In this document: piece after piece, positions 39,273 through 46,465 of the stretch
How the letters are laid out: each line of letters opens with the position of its first letter
Position numbering within the stretch: the stretch's first letter is position 1
Source: Variovorax paradoxus
GTDB lineage: Bacteria > Pseudomonadota > Gammaproteobacteria > Burkholderiales > Burkholderiaceae_C
NCBI RefSeq assembly: GCF_022009635.1
Contig: NZ_CP091716.1
Location: 5,167,501 to 5,231,500 of the forward strand
Direction: 5' to 3'
Length of the DNA stretch: 64,000 bases
Made by a program: the position numbers and the translations under genes
Notes under the pieces: model-generated
What the model was told of the DNA's origin: nothing
What the model saw: the letters and a program-made list of their open reading frames with translations, nothing else
Databases searched by the model: none

Positions 39273-39307
39273 AAAAAAGCCCGGGGCCTCGTGAGCGCCC
39301 GGGCTTT
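39273..39307 (-). terminator. Terminator between ahpC and ahpF
   Basis: On the minus strand GCCCGGG pairs with CCCGGGC around a 12-base loop, followed by TTTTTT. Partial read-through would explain lower ahpF than ahpC expression. Confidence 0.75.
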
Positions 39308-39319
39308 CGCGCGGGGCGC

Positions 39320-39883
39320 TTAGATCTTGCCGACGAGGTCGAACGACGGGGCGATCGTCTTGTCGCCTTCATTCCACTTGGCCGGGCAGACTTCGTTCGG
39401 GTGCGCGGCGGTGTAGACGGCTGCCTTCAGCTTGCGCAGGGTTTCCTTGACGTCGCGGGCGATTTCGTTGGAGTGCACTTCGGCGGTCTTGATGATGCCT
39501 TCGGGGTTGATCACGAAGGTGCCGCGCAGAGCCAGGCCTTCTTCGGGGATGTGCACGCCGAAAGCGTTGGTCAGCGTGTGGGTCGGGTCGCCCACCAGCG
39601 GGAACTTGGCCTTGCCGACGGCCGGCGAGGTGTCGTGCCAGACCTTGTGCGAGAAGTGCGTGTCGGTGGTCACGATGTAGACCTCGGCACCCAGCTTCTG
39701 GAATTCGGGGTAGTTGTCGGCCGCGTCTTCGACTTCGGTCGGGCAGTTGAAGGTGAATGCCGCGGGCATGAAGATCAGCACGGACCATTTGCCCTTCAGC
39801 GTCTCGTCGGACACATCGATGAACTTGCCGTTGAGGTAGGCCTGGGTCTTGAAGGGCTGGACTTGAGTGTTGATCAGGGACAT
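39320..39883 (-). CDS. ahpC: Alkyl hydroperoxide reductase subunit C (2-Cys peroxiredoxin)
   Basis: A 187-residue typical 2-Cys peroxiredoxin of the AhpC/Prx1 group. The peroxidatic Cys lies in FTFNCPTEVEDAADNY (about residue 47) and the resolving Cys in HPNEVCPAKWNEG (about residue 166). The start MSLINTQVQPFKTQAYLNG is typical, with AAGGAATC before the ATG at 39883. It reduces H2O2 and alkyl peroxides with AhpF. A promoter (-10 AGTATA complement at 39932-39937) with an OxyR site just upstream precedes it. Confidence 0.97.
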   Translation of the reverse strand: MSLINTQVQPFKTQAYLNGKFIDVSDETLKGKWSVLIFMPAAFTFNCPTEVEDAADNYPEFQKLGAEVYIVTTDTHFSHKVWHDTSPAVGKAKFPLVGDPTHTLTNAFGVHIPEEGLALRGTFVINPEGIIKTAEVHSNEIARDVKETLRKLKAAVYTAAHPNEVCPAKWNEGDKTIAPSFDLVGKI

Positions 39884-39931
39884 GGTGATTCCTTGGATGC
39901 TACGGGTGGACAAAAATAAGTGCGAGCCATG

Positions 39932-39995
39932 AGTATAACTACCAATTCAACTCATTTAATAGTCAACATCTATTAAAAGTATTGGAGCTTGCTAT
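39932..39995 (-). promoter_or_regulatory. OxyR-type operator and promoter of ahpC
   Basis: The stretch 39959-39995 reads ATAG-N7-CTAT-N7-ATTG-N7-CTAT, matching the OxyR tetrad pattern ATAG-N7-CTAT-N7-ATAG-N7-CTAT with one mismatch block of two bases. On the minus strand ATTAAA (39955-39960) and TATACT (39932-39937) are 17 bases apart, and the operator abuts the -35, as in OxyR-activated promoters. The ahpC ATG lies 49 bases beyond the -10. Confidence 0.75.
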
Positions 39996-40144
39996 GTTCC
40001 CGATGGCCCGCGACACACCTCTGACACGATTCAATACGAACGTGTATCACGATCAAACGCATGCAGACCGGCGCAGCATGGGATTGCTTGCAAGTGCATG
40101 TTCACCACTCTGACAATCACCGCTTTCAGAACAAGGAAAAAACC

Positions 40145-40621
40145 ATGAAGGGCGACCCCAAGGTCATCGAACATCTGCAGGCGCAGCTCAAGAACGAGCT
40201 GACCGCGATCAACCAGTACTTCCTGCACTACCGCATGCTCAAGCACTGGGGTCTGGACAAGCTGGCGAAGAAGGAATACGAGGAATCGATCGGCGAAATG
40301 AAGCACGCCGACAAGCTGATGGACCGCATCTTCATGCTCGACGGCCTGCCGAACCTGCAGGACCTGGGCAAGCTGAACATCGGCGAAGACGTGCCCGAGC
40401 TGCTGCGTTGCGACCTCGGCGCCGAGACCGGCGCTCAAGCCACCATCAAGGACGGCATCGCGCATTGCGAATCCGTGCGCGACTATGTCTCGCGCGATCT
40501 GCTGCAAGAGATCCTGGACGACACCGAAGAGCACATCGACTTCCTCGAGACGCAGATCGACTTGATCGACCGCGTCGGCCTGCAGAACTACCTGCAGTCG
40601 CAGATGGGCGAACTCGAATAA
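40145..40621 (+). CDS. bfr: Bacterioferritin
   Basis: A 158-residue heme-containing ferritin: [32 protein letters not shown] at the start with the di-iron Glu18 region, heme-ligand Met52 in [14 protein letters not shown], and the later ferroxidase residues in [18 protein letters not shown] and [16 protein letters not shown]. It forms the 24-mer that stores iron. ATG at 40145 with an AAGGAAAA stretch upstream. Divergent from ahpC; a terminator follows 24 bases after the stop. Bfd, encoded 5.5 kb downstream, would serve for iron release. Confidence 0.97.
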   Translation: MKGDPKVIEHLQAQLKNELTAINQYFLHYRMLKHWGLDKLAKKEYEESIGEMKHADKLMDRIFMLDGLPNLQDLGKLNIGEDVPELLRCDLGAETGAQATIKDGIAHCESVRDYVSRDLLQEILDDTEEHIDFLETQIDLIDRVGLQNYLQSQMGELE

Positions 40622-40645
40622 GCAAAGCCTTTACGCTTTCCAGCC

Positions 40646-40669
40646 AACGGGACCTCGGTCCCGTTTTTT
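40646..40669 (+). terminator. Rho-independent terminator after bfr
   Basis: ACGGGAC pairs with GTCCCGT across CTCG, followed by six T. Confidence 0.9.
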
Positions 40670-40697
40670 ATTGCTTTACGTAACTTAACCACCCTCA

Positions 40698-40716
40698 ATT
40701 AGCAGTCATTCTCATC
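40698..40716. promoter_or_regulatory. Weak Fur-like site upstream of the flavin operon
   Basis: CAATTAGCAGTCATTCTCAT contains a good Fur half-site (ATTCTCA, six of seven to ATTATCA) but the other half is poor (about three of seven). It lies 26-44 bases before the first gene of the PepSY-DUF2271 operon. Only tentatively called. Confidence 0.35.
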
Positions 40717-40741
40717 TGCGCAGATAGAATCCGCGCCTTCG

Positions 40742-41386
40742 ATGACTGCCGCCCACGCTGACAACCGACGCCGCGCCTATTGGCTCAAGACCCTGCATGA
40801 ATGGCACTGGGTCAGCTCGGCGATCTGCCTGATCGGCATGATCCTTTTCAGCATCACAGGCTTCACGCTGAACCATGCCGGCCAGATCGAGGCCAAGCCG
40901 GCCGTCACCAAGCGCAGCGGCACAGTTGACGAAGCCTTGCGCGCGCAGCTCGAAAAGCAACTGCCCGCCGCCAAGGCCGAGAAGGGCAAGGCCCCCCTGC
41001 CCGCCGAACTGCAAGCCTGGGTCCAGCAGCACTGGGACATCGCCACAGCCGGCCGCGACGCCGAGTGGTCGGACGACGAAATCTATCTTTCGCTCCCCCG
41101 CCCTGGCGGCGACGCCTGGCTGCGCCTGAGCCTGACCGACGGCGAGATCGAATACGAGCGCACCGACCGCGGCTGGCTCTCCTACTTCAACGACCTCCAC
41201 AAGGGCCGCAACACCGGCGCTGCGTGGAGCTGGTTCATCGACATCTTCGCGGGCGCCGCGCTGGTCTTCTCGATCACCGGCCTGTTCATTCTCAAGATGC
41301 ACGCCGGCAACCGCCCGTTCACCTGGCCCATGGTCGGCATGGGGCTGGTGGTGCCGGTGCTGCTCGCGCTGCTGTTCATTCACTGA
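40742..41386 (+). CDS. PepSY-associated TM helix domain protein (electron-transfer membrane component)
   Basis: A 214-residue membrane protein with transmembrane segments at about residues 24-45 (SSAICLIGMILFSITGFTLN), 168-188 (DIFAGAALVFSITGLFILK) and 192-213, and a periplasmic loop between the first two. The pairs HEWHW and LNHAG near helix 1 and the FNDLHKGRN segment before helix 2 supply His residues that in PepSY-TM proteins can bind heme. Such proteins act in ferric-siderophore reduction and transmembrane electron transfer. First gene of a five-gene operon ending in a flavodoxin reductase; the product probably carries electrons across the inner membrane. Confidence 0.85.
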   Translation: MTAAHADNRRRAYWLKTLHEWHWVSSAICLIGMILFSITGFTLNHAGQIEAKPAVTKRSGTVDEALRAQLEKQLPAAKAEKGKAPLPAELQAWVQQHWDIATAGRDAEWSDDEIYLSLPRPGGDAWLRLSLTDGEIEYERTDRGWLSYFNDLHKGRNTGAAWSWFIDIFAGAALVFSITGLFILKMHAGNRPFTWPMVGMGLVVPVLLALLFIH

Positions 41387-41418
41387 TCCATTCATCGTTT
41401 CCAGAAAAAGAGGTTTCC

Positions 41419-41952
41419 GTGCACGTTCGCTACTCACTCGCGCCGCTTGCCATGTCGGCACTGTTCGCGGCCCCGGCCTTCGCCGCGGGGCTGGCGGTCA
41501 ATATCGAGATTCCGCGGCTGAACGTCTCCGAGTACCACCGCCCCTACGTGGCGACCTGGATCGAGCGCGCCGACAACACCGTGGCCGGCACGCTGGCCGT
41601 CTGGTACGACGTGCGCACCAAGACGAACAACCCCGAGGGCGAAGGCACGAAATGGCTGAAGGACCTGCGCCAGTGGTGGCGCCGCGGTGGCCGTGAACTC
41701 GCAGTGCCGGTCGACGGCGTGACGGGCGCAACCAAGCCCGCCGGCAAGCACCAGCTGAGCTTCACCGAAGGCACCGCACAGATGCCGAAGCTCGCCCCCG
41801 GCGCCTACAAGCTGGTGGTGGAAGCCGCACGCGAAGTGGGCGGCCGCGAGGTCGTGAGCATTCCGTTCCAGTGGCCGCCGACCGCCGCCGCGCTGCCGAC
41901 CGTTTCCGGCAAGGAAGAGCTCGGCGAGATCAAGCTCGAACTCAAGCCCTGA
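41419..41952 (+). CDS. DUF2271 exported protein with covalent FMN attachment motif
   Basis: A 177-residue protein with a Sec signal peptide (LAPLAMSALFAAPAFAAG) and a DUF2271 domain: VNIEIPRLNVSEYHRPYVA, VWYDVRTKTN, WLKDLRQWWRRGGREL, and the C-terminal PMKL-type beta segment LAPGAYKLVVEAARE. It contains DGVTGAT at residues 99-105 (bases 41713-41733), an exact match to the flavinylation motif D-x-x-(S/T)-G-A-T in which ApbE attaches FMN to the final Thr (Thr105 here). ApbE is encoded two genes downstream. It is therefore predicted to be a periplasmic flavin-carrying electron carrier. GTG start at 41419 with AAAAGAGG upstream. Confidence 0.88.
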   Translation: MHVRYSLAPLAMSALFAAPAFAAGLAVNIEIPRLNVSEYHRPYVATWIERADNTVAGTLAVWYDVRTKTNNPEGEGTKWLKDLRQWWRRGGRELAVPVDGVTGATKPAGKHQLSFTEGTAQMPKLAPGAYKLVVEAAREVGGREVVSIPFQWPPTAAALPTVSGKEELGEIKLELKP

Positions 41953-42007
41953 CCAAGCCGCCCGACCGCCCTTCACCGCCAGCCCGTCACTTCCAGGATC
42001 CAACAAC

Positions 42008-42817
42008 ATGACCCATCTCAACCTGCGCGCCGCCGGCCTCGCCATCGCCCTCACCGCCATCGCTTCGCTGGCCCAGGCGCACAACGCCTGGCTGCTGCCC
42101 TCGTCCACCGTGTTCTCCAAGGCGGACACCGTTTCGGTCGACGCCGCCGTGTCGAACGACCTGTTCGTCGCCAACCACGCGCCGCTGCGCCTGGACGGCC
42201 TGCAGATCACCGCGCCCGACGGCAGCACCGTCAAGCCCGAGGCCGAAGCCAAGCTCAAGCTGCGCAACGTATTCGATGTGAACGTGGCGCAGACCGGCAC
42301 TTACCGCATCGCGGTGATCAACGCCGGCGCGTTCGCAAGCTGGAAAGACAAGGCCACGGGCCAGACCAAGCGCGCACGCGGCACGGCCGAGAGCATCGCC
42401 AAGGAAGTGCCCGCCGATGCGACGGACGTGACCATCACGCAGTCGTCCGGCCGCATCGAGACCTTCGTGACCGTCGGCAAGCCCTCGGCGCTCAAGCCGG
42501 TCGGCCAGGGTCTGGAACTGATCGCCGCGGGCAGCCCGACCGATCTGGCCAAGGGCGAGAAAGCCACGTTCACGCTCAACCTGGACGGCCAGCCCGCGAA
42601 GGGCCTCGAAGTGACGGTGACGGCAGGCAACACGCAATACCGCGACAAGCTCGAGGAACTCAAGCTGAAGACCGACGACAAGGGCCAGTTCAGCGTGACC
42701 TGGCCGGCCGCCGGCATGTACTGGCTCGACGCCAGCACCAAGGACAGCAAGACCACGGTGCCGCAAGCCAAGGAGCGCCGCCTGAGCTACGCGGCCACCC
42801 TCGAAGTGATGCCCTGA
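42008..42817 (+). CDS. DUF4198 domain-containing exported protein
   Basis: A 269-residue protein with a Sec signal peptide (GLAIALTAIASLAQAHNAW) whose mature form begins with AHNAWLLPSSTVFSKAD, the DUF4198 start; the N-terminal His after cleavage could bind a metal, as in related NikM-type proteins. A C-terminal Ig-like domain is suggested by LEVTVTAGNTQYRDKLEELKLKTDDKGQFSVTWPAAGMYWL. DUF4198 proteins are linked to metal uptake, but the role is not proven. Third gene of the operon, 55 bases after DUF2271, and its presence beside flavinylated proteins suggests a metal-handling partner. Confidence 0.85.
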   Translation: MTHLNLRAAGLAIALTAIASLAQAHNAWLLPSSTVFSKADTVSVDAAVSNDLFVANHAPLRLDGLQITAPDGSTVKPEAEAKLKLRNVFDVNVAQTGTYRIAVINAGAFASWKDKATGQTKRARGTAESIAKEVPADATDVTITQSSGRIETFVTVGKPSALKPVGQGLELIAAGSPTDLAKGEKATFTLNLDGQPAKGLEVTVTAGNTQYRDKLEELKLKTDDKGQFSVTWPAAGMYWLDASTKDSKTTVPQAKERRLSYAATLEVMP

Positions 42818-42831
42818 CGCGGCAAGCGACC

Positions 42832-43836
42832 TTGGGCCTTTCGTTCAGCACCTGGCGCGCCGGTGGCTACGCCAACGCGGCCGTCCCTCGCCCCGCCGAT
42901 CCCGCCAGCCTTCAGCAGTTGGCCGGCCAGACGATGGGCACCACCTGGTCGCTGCGTTTCGACAACCCTCGGATGCTGCCGCTGACGCTGGTGCGCGAGG
43001 CTGTCGAGGGGGCGCTGGGTACGGTGGTCGCGCAGATGAGCCATTGGGAGCAGGACTCGGACATCAGCCGGATCAACAGCGCCCCCGCCGGGTCGCGCCA
43101 TGTGCTGCCGAAAGAATTCGGCGAGGTGATGCGCTGCGCCGCGTCATGGGCAGCCGCCAGTGGCGGTGCGATCGATCCGACGGTGGGCTCTCTGGTCGCT
43201 TGCTGGGGCTTCGGCCCCGAGGCCAATGAAGCCGGCTTGCCTGCGGCTCAGGCGCTCGCCGAAGCCCGTTCGCAGGTCGGCTGGCATCGGCTGGCTTTCG
43301 ATGCGGCCGATGTTTCGCTGACGCAGCCAGGCAGTGTTGCGCTCGATCTTTCCGGCATCGCCAAGGGCTTCGCGGTCGACCATGGTACGGAGACGCTGCA
43401 GGCGCTGGGGCTGGCCGACTTCCTGTTCGAAATCGGCGGTGAGCTGCGGGGCGTCGGACGGCGTCCGGGCGGACAGCCGTGGCAGGTGCAGGTCGACAGC
43501 GGCCTGGCCGCCGCGCAACGCATCGCGCTGGCGGACATGGCCGTCGCGACCTCCGGCGACCGCTGGCACCAACGGGCGCATGAAGGCAAGCGCTGGTCGC
43601 ACACCATCGACCCGCGCACCGGCGAGCCCGTCGCCCATGCGTTGGCGAGCGTGACCGTGGTGCACCCGCGATGCATGCAAGCCGACGCGCTGGCCACCGT
43701 GCTGACGGTGCTGGGCCCCGACGAGGGCCAGGATTTTGCCGAACGGCACGGTGTCGCTGCGTTGTTCGTGAGTCATGGCGATCCGTCACCTGCCGTGCGA
43801 GCCACGAGCAACTGGCCTGCGCAAGTCCGGGCATGA
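42832..43836 (+). CDS. apbE: FAD:protein FMN transferase ApbE
   Basis: A 334-residue ApbE. Conserved pieces are AGQTMGTTWSLRF, SHWEQDSDISRINSAP, DPTVGSLVACWGFGP, LDLSGIAKGFAVDHGTETLQ, FEIGGELRGVG, and the C-terminal ATSGDRWHQR with HTIDPRTGEP, which bind FAD and Mg. It transfers FMN from FAD to a Thr in target proteins; the DUF2271 protein two genes upstream has the target motif. Unusually, no lipobox or clear signal peptide is visible before the catalytic domain. The start is a TTG at 42832 without a clear ribosome-binding site, so the N-terminus is uncertain. Overlaps the next gene as ATGA. Confidence 0.9.
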   Translation: MGLSFSTWRAGGYANAAVPRPADPASLQQLAGQTMGTTWSLRFDNPRMLPLTLVREAVEGALGTVVAQMSHWEQDSDISRINSAPAGSRHVLPKEFGEVMRCAASWAAASGGAIDPTVGSLVACWGFGPEANEAGLPAAQALAEARSQVGWHRLAFDAADVSLTQPGSVALDLSGIAKGFAVDHGTETLQALGLADFLFEIGGELRGVGRRPGGQPWQVQVDSGLAAAQRIALADMAVATSGDRWHQRAHEGKRWSHTIDPRTGEPVAHALASVTVVHPRCMQADALATVLTVLGPDEGQDFAERHGVAALFVSHGDPSPAVRATSNWPAQVRA

Positions 43837-45200
43837 ACGAGGCCGCATGGCGCGCGCTTGGCGCGAGCTCTTCCGTGATCGCCTATGGCGCACTCTGCAC
43901 TGCCATCTATGTGCGTGAGCGCCGAAGAAAGGCTGCTGCAGTGCGCGCCGCGGCCGCGCTGTCGGCCGACAGCCACGACGAACCACCTACGCTCGTTGTG
44001 TTCGCCAGCCAGACAGGCCAGGCGGAGGCCATCGCCTGGCAGACGGCAAAGCAGTTGCGAGCCGCCGGCACGCCCGTGCGGGTTATGGAATTGAACGCGC
44101 TTGATGCCGCGACCCTCGGCACCGCGGGTCGCGCTCTCTTCATCGCGAGCACCTACGGCGAAGGCGATGCGCCCGATGGCGCCAGCGTCTTCTGCGAGCA
44201 GGTGATGGGTTCGCCGCCAGCGCTGGGCTCGCTACGGTACGCGGTGCTCGCGCTGGGCGACCGGCAGTACGCCAACTTCTGCGGCTTCGGCCGCGCGCTC
44301 GACGAGTGGCTGCATGCGGCAGGCGCCGCGCGCGAGTTCGAACGCATCGAGGTCGACAACAGCGATCCCGGCGCCTTGGCCGAATGGCAGGCCCGATGGG
44401 GCTCTTCGGACGCCGTAGCAACCGCCGAAGAGCCGGATAACGCATTCGCGCAGTGGCGGCTGGCCAGCCGGGAGCTGCTCAACCCCGGCAGCGCCGGTGC
44501 CCCGGTCTTTCACCTGGGGTTTGTGCCCCAGGCGGGGCCAATGCCGCATTGGAGCTCCGGCGATCTGGCCCAGGTCGCCATCGCGAGCGATCCCACGCAT
44601 CCGCGTGACTACTCGATTTCGTCGCTGCATTCCGACGGCGAGCTGCAACTGCTGGTGCGCCAGGAGCAGCACCCGGACGGCACGTTGGGCGCCGCGTCGG
44701 GCCTGCTGACCTCGACCCTCACGGTCGGCGACACCGTGGCGATGCGCCTGCGGCCGCACCGGGGTTTTCGTCTTGACGGAAACGAAGCCCGACCGCTGAT
44801 CCTGATCGGAAACGGCACGGGCTTGGCCGGACTGCGCGCCCACCTGCGCGCACGGGCGGCCGCCGGTCGGCACGACAACTGGCTGATATTTGGCGAGCGC
44901 CAGCAAGCCCACGACTTTCTCTGCCGACAGGAAATCGAAGCCTGGCAGGCCCAGGGCATGCTGCGGCGGCTCGATATGGTGTTCTCGCGCGACCAGCCTG
45001 AGCGCTTTTACGTGCAGCATCGGCTGCTGCAATCGGCCGATACCTTGCTCCAATGGCTGCGGGACGGCGCGGCGATCTATGTCTGCGGCAGCCTGAAGGG
45101 CATGGCTTCGGGGGTGGACGCCGCCTTGCGCCAGATTGCCGGCGAGGATCTGGTGCGCGAACTGTCGGCCAGCGGGCGCTATCGCCGCGACGTCTATTGA
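43833..45200 (+). CDS. Membrane-anchored flavodoxin reductase (sulfite reductase alpha-like)
   Basis: A 455-residue diflavin reductase. An N-terminal membrane anchor (about residues 12-28, SSVIAYGALCTAIYVRERRRK) precedes a flavodoxin domain (TLVVFASQTGQAEAIAWQTAKQL, ASTYGEGDAPDGA, LALGDRQYANFCGFGRALDEWL) and a ferredoxin-reductase module with FAD motif RDYSISS, NADP sites PLILIGNGTGLAGLRAHL and WLIFGERQQAHDF, and CGSLKGMASGVDAAL, ending in a terminal Tyr. It lacks the long connecting domain of CysJ. Electrons from NADPH would pass through it to the PepSY-TM protein of the operon. ATG overlaps the apbE stop. Confidence 0.9.
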   Translation: MNEAAWRALGASSSVIAYGALCTAIYVRERRRKAAAVRAAAALSADSHDEPPTLVVFASQTGQAEAIAWQTAKQLRAAGTPVRVMELNALDAATLGTAGRALFIASTYGEGDAPDGASVFCEQVMGSPPALGSLRYAVLALGDRQYANFCGFGRALDEWLHAAGAAREFERIEVDNSDPGALAEWQARWGSSDAVATAEEPDNAFAQWRLASRELLNPGSAGAPVFHLGFVPQAGPMPHWSSGDLAQVAIASDPTHPRDYSISSLHSDGELQLLVRQEQHPDGTLGAASGLLTSTLTVGDTVAMRLRPHRGFRLDGNEARPLILIGNGTGLAGLRAHLRARAAAGRHDNWLIFGERQQAHDFLCRQEIEAWQAQGMLRRLDMVFSRDQPERFYVQHRLLQSADTLLQWLRDGAAIYVCGSLKGMASGVDAALRQIAGEDLVRELSASGRYRRDVY

Positions 45201-45281
45201 AAACCGGCCATCGGTCGAGGCGGTGCGACACTTGAAACCCGGCCCATGTCGGGGCTTTTCTGACTGCGGAATTCTTTACAA

Positions 45282-45962
45282 ATGATGCTGCATGTGCCCG
45301 GGGTGCTGAGCCCCGATCAGGTTCGCCAGATGCGTACCGCGCTCGACGCCGCGGCCTGGACCGATGGCCGCGAGACCGTCGGCGACCAAGGCGCCCAGGT
45401 CAAGCACAACCGGCAGTTGCCGGAGCAGTCGCCTGTCGGCCGCGAACTCGGCAGGACGGTGCTGGCGGCGTTGGCCCGGAATCCTCTCTTCTTCTCTGCC
45501 GCGCTGCCGCTTCGCTTCGTGCCGCCGCTTTTCAACCGCTACGAAGGCGGCGAAAACTACGGGGTTCATGTCGACGGCGCCGTCAGGGCCGTACCGGGCA
45601 GCGGAGAGCAGTTGCGGACGGACCTGTCCTGCACGCTTTTTCTCTGCGAACCGGAAGACTACGAAGGCGGCGAGCTGGAGGTGATCGACACCTACGGCTC
45701 GCACGAGGTGAAGCTGCCGGCCGGGGATCTCATTCTTTACCCAGCCAGCAGCCTGCACCGGGTCCACCCGGTGACCCGGGGCGCGCGCGTGTGCTCGTTC
45801 TTCTGGCTGCAGAGCATGGTCCGGAGCGACCAGCAGCGCGGCATGCTTTTCGAGCTCGACCAGAGCATCCAGAAGCTGCGCGCTCGCCTGGGCGAATGCG
45901 AGGAAACGGTGTCGCTGACAGGCCACTATCACAATCTGCTGCGGCTCTGGTCGGACATCTGA
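45282..45962 (+). CDS. piuC: PKHD-type Fe(II)/2-oxoglutarate dioxygenase PiuC
   Basis: A 226-residue prolyl-4-hydroxylase-like oxygenase of the PiuC/YbiX group: [27 protein letters not shown], then [18 protein letters not shown] (first His and Asp iron ligands) and the C-terminal [21 protein letters not shown] (distal His and 2-oxoglutarate-binding Arg). PiuC is iron-repressed in pseudomonads and linked to iron or siderophore receptors; the substrate is not established. It lies 81 bases behind the flavin operon and upstream of bfd, which fits an iron context. I see no strong Fur box in the gap. Confidence 0.93.
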   Translation: MMLHVPGVLSPDQVRQMRTALDAAAWTDGRETVGDQGAQVKHNRQLPEQSPVGRELGRTVLAALARNPLFFSAALPLRFVPPLFNRYEGGENYGVHVDGAVRAVPGSGEQLRTDLSCTLFLCEPEDYEGGELEVIDTYGSHEVKLPAGDLILYPASSLHRVHPVTRGARVCSFFWLQSMVRSDQQRGMLFELDQSIQKLRARLGECEETVSLTGHYHNLLRLWSDI

Positions 45963-46005
45963 CTCATGCTCGCAGAGGCTGCATGAATCGGTAACACCAT
46001 AGTTA

Positions 46006-46035
46006 TTGCAAATGCGATGAATTCTTATTTATAAT
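46006..46035 (+). promoter_or_regulatory. Sigma-70 promoter upstream of bfd
   Basis: TTGCAA (46006-46011) and TATAAT (46030-46035) lie 18 bases apart, about 40 bases before the bfd ATG. The AT-rich area between has no convincing Fur inverted repeat. Confidence 0.6.
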
Positions 46036-46076
46036 CAGCCACATCCAACAGCCAGCCAACTGCCGCTTTCACCGCC

Positions 46077-46349
46077 ATGATCGTTTGCGTCTGCCGCCGA
46101 GTCTCCGACCGCGAAATCGCACGTCACGTGCGTGCCGGCATGACTTTCGACGAAGTCCAGTTCGAACTCGGCGTGGCCACCCAGTGTGGCCAGTGTGAAG
46201 GTTGTGCGCGCGATATCGTCGCGCAGTGCAGCGCTTCGCATCCGGTCGCCGCCTTGAATTGCGAGCCGGGTCCGAGAGCGATCCAGCTTGCCAACTCCAT
46301 CAAGGAAAGCAAGGCATGGAACTCGTCTCGGCACTCGGCGGCAGCCTGA
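46077..46349 (+). CDS. bfd: Bacterioferritin-associated ferredoxin (Bfd)
   Basis: A 90-residue [2Fe-2S] protein with Cys4-x-Cys6 and Cys37-x2-Cys40 (MIVCVCRRVSD and TQCGQCEGCARD). Bfd docks on bacterioferritin and passes electrons that release stored iron; bfr lies 5.5 kb upstream. It is longer than the 64-residue E. coli protein because of a C-terminal tail of about 30 residues (HPVAALNCEPG onward). A good promoter lies upstream. The start of a 24-residue peptide gene lies inside its 3' end in another frame. Confidence 0.94.
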   Translation: MIVCVCRRVSDREIARHVRAGMTFDEVQFELGVATQCGQCEGCARDIVAQCSASHPVAALNCEPGPRAIQLANSIKESKAWNSSRHSAAA

Positions 46350-46390
46350 TCCTGGTCGCAGGTTCGGTCTGGTGGATTTTCCGAAAGTAA
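46316..46390 (+). CDS. 24-residue predicted single-pass membrane peptide
   Basis: A very small open frame of 24 residues that begins with MELVSALGG and reads as one hydrophobic helix (ELVSALGGSLILVAGSVWWI) capped by FRK. Its ATG at 46316 overlaps the end of bfd by 34 bases in a different frame and is preceded by AAGGAAAG at 46302-46309, a good Shine-Dalgarno sequence nine bases away. It sits between bfd and tonB. Its size and hydrophobicity fit a small membrane protein, possibly acting with the TonB complex, but there is no family match that I know. Confidence 0.5.
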   Translation: MELVSALGGSLILVAGSVWWIFRK

Positions 46391-46465
46391 CGCCGGTAGC
46401 GTCTTCGTAGCGGTTTTGCTGCAATCGTGGCACCTTTCCAGGTGTCCGTATTCGAATGGTTGATC

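Noticed and set aside
46001..46040. A Fur box in the bfd promoter
   Set aside because: The AT-rich region has good -35 and -10 boxes but no 7-1-7 repeat scoring above about half of the positions.
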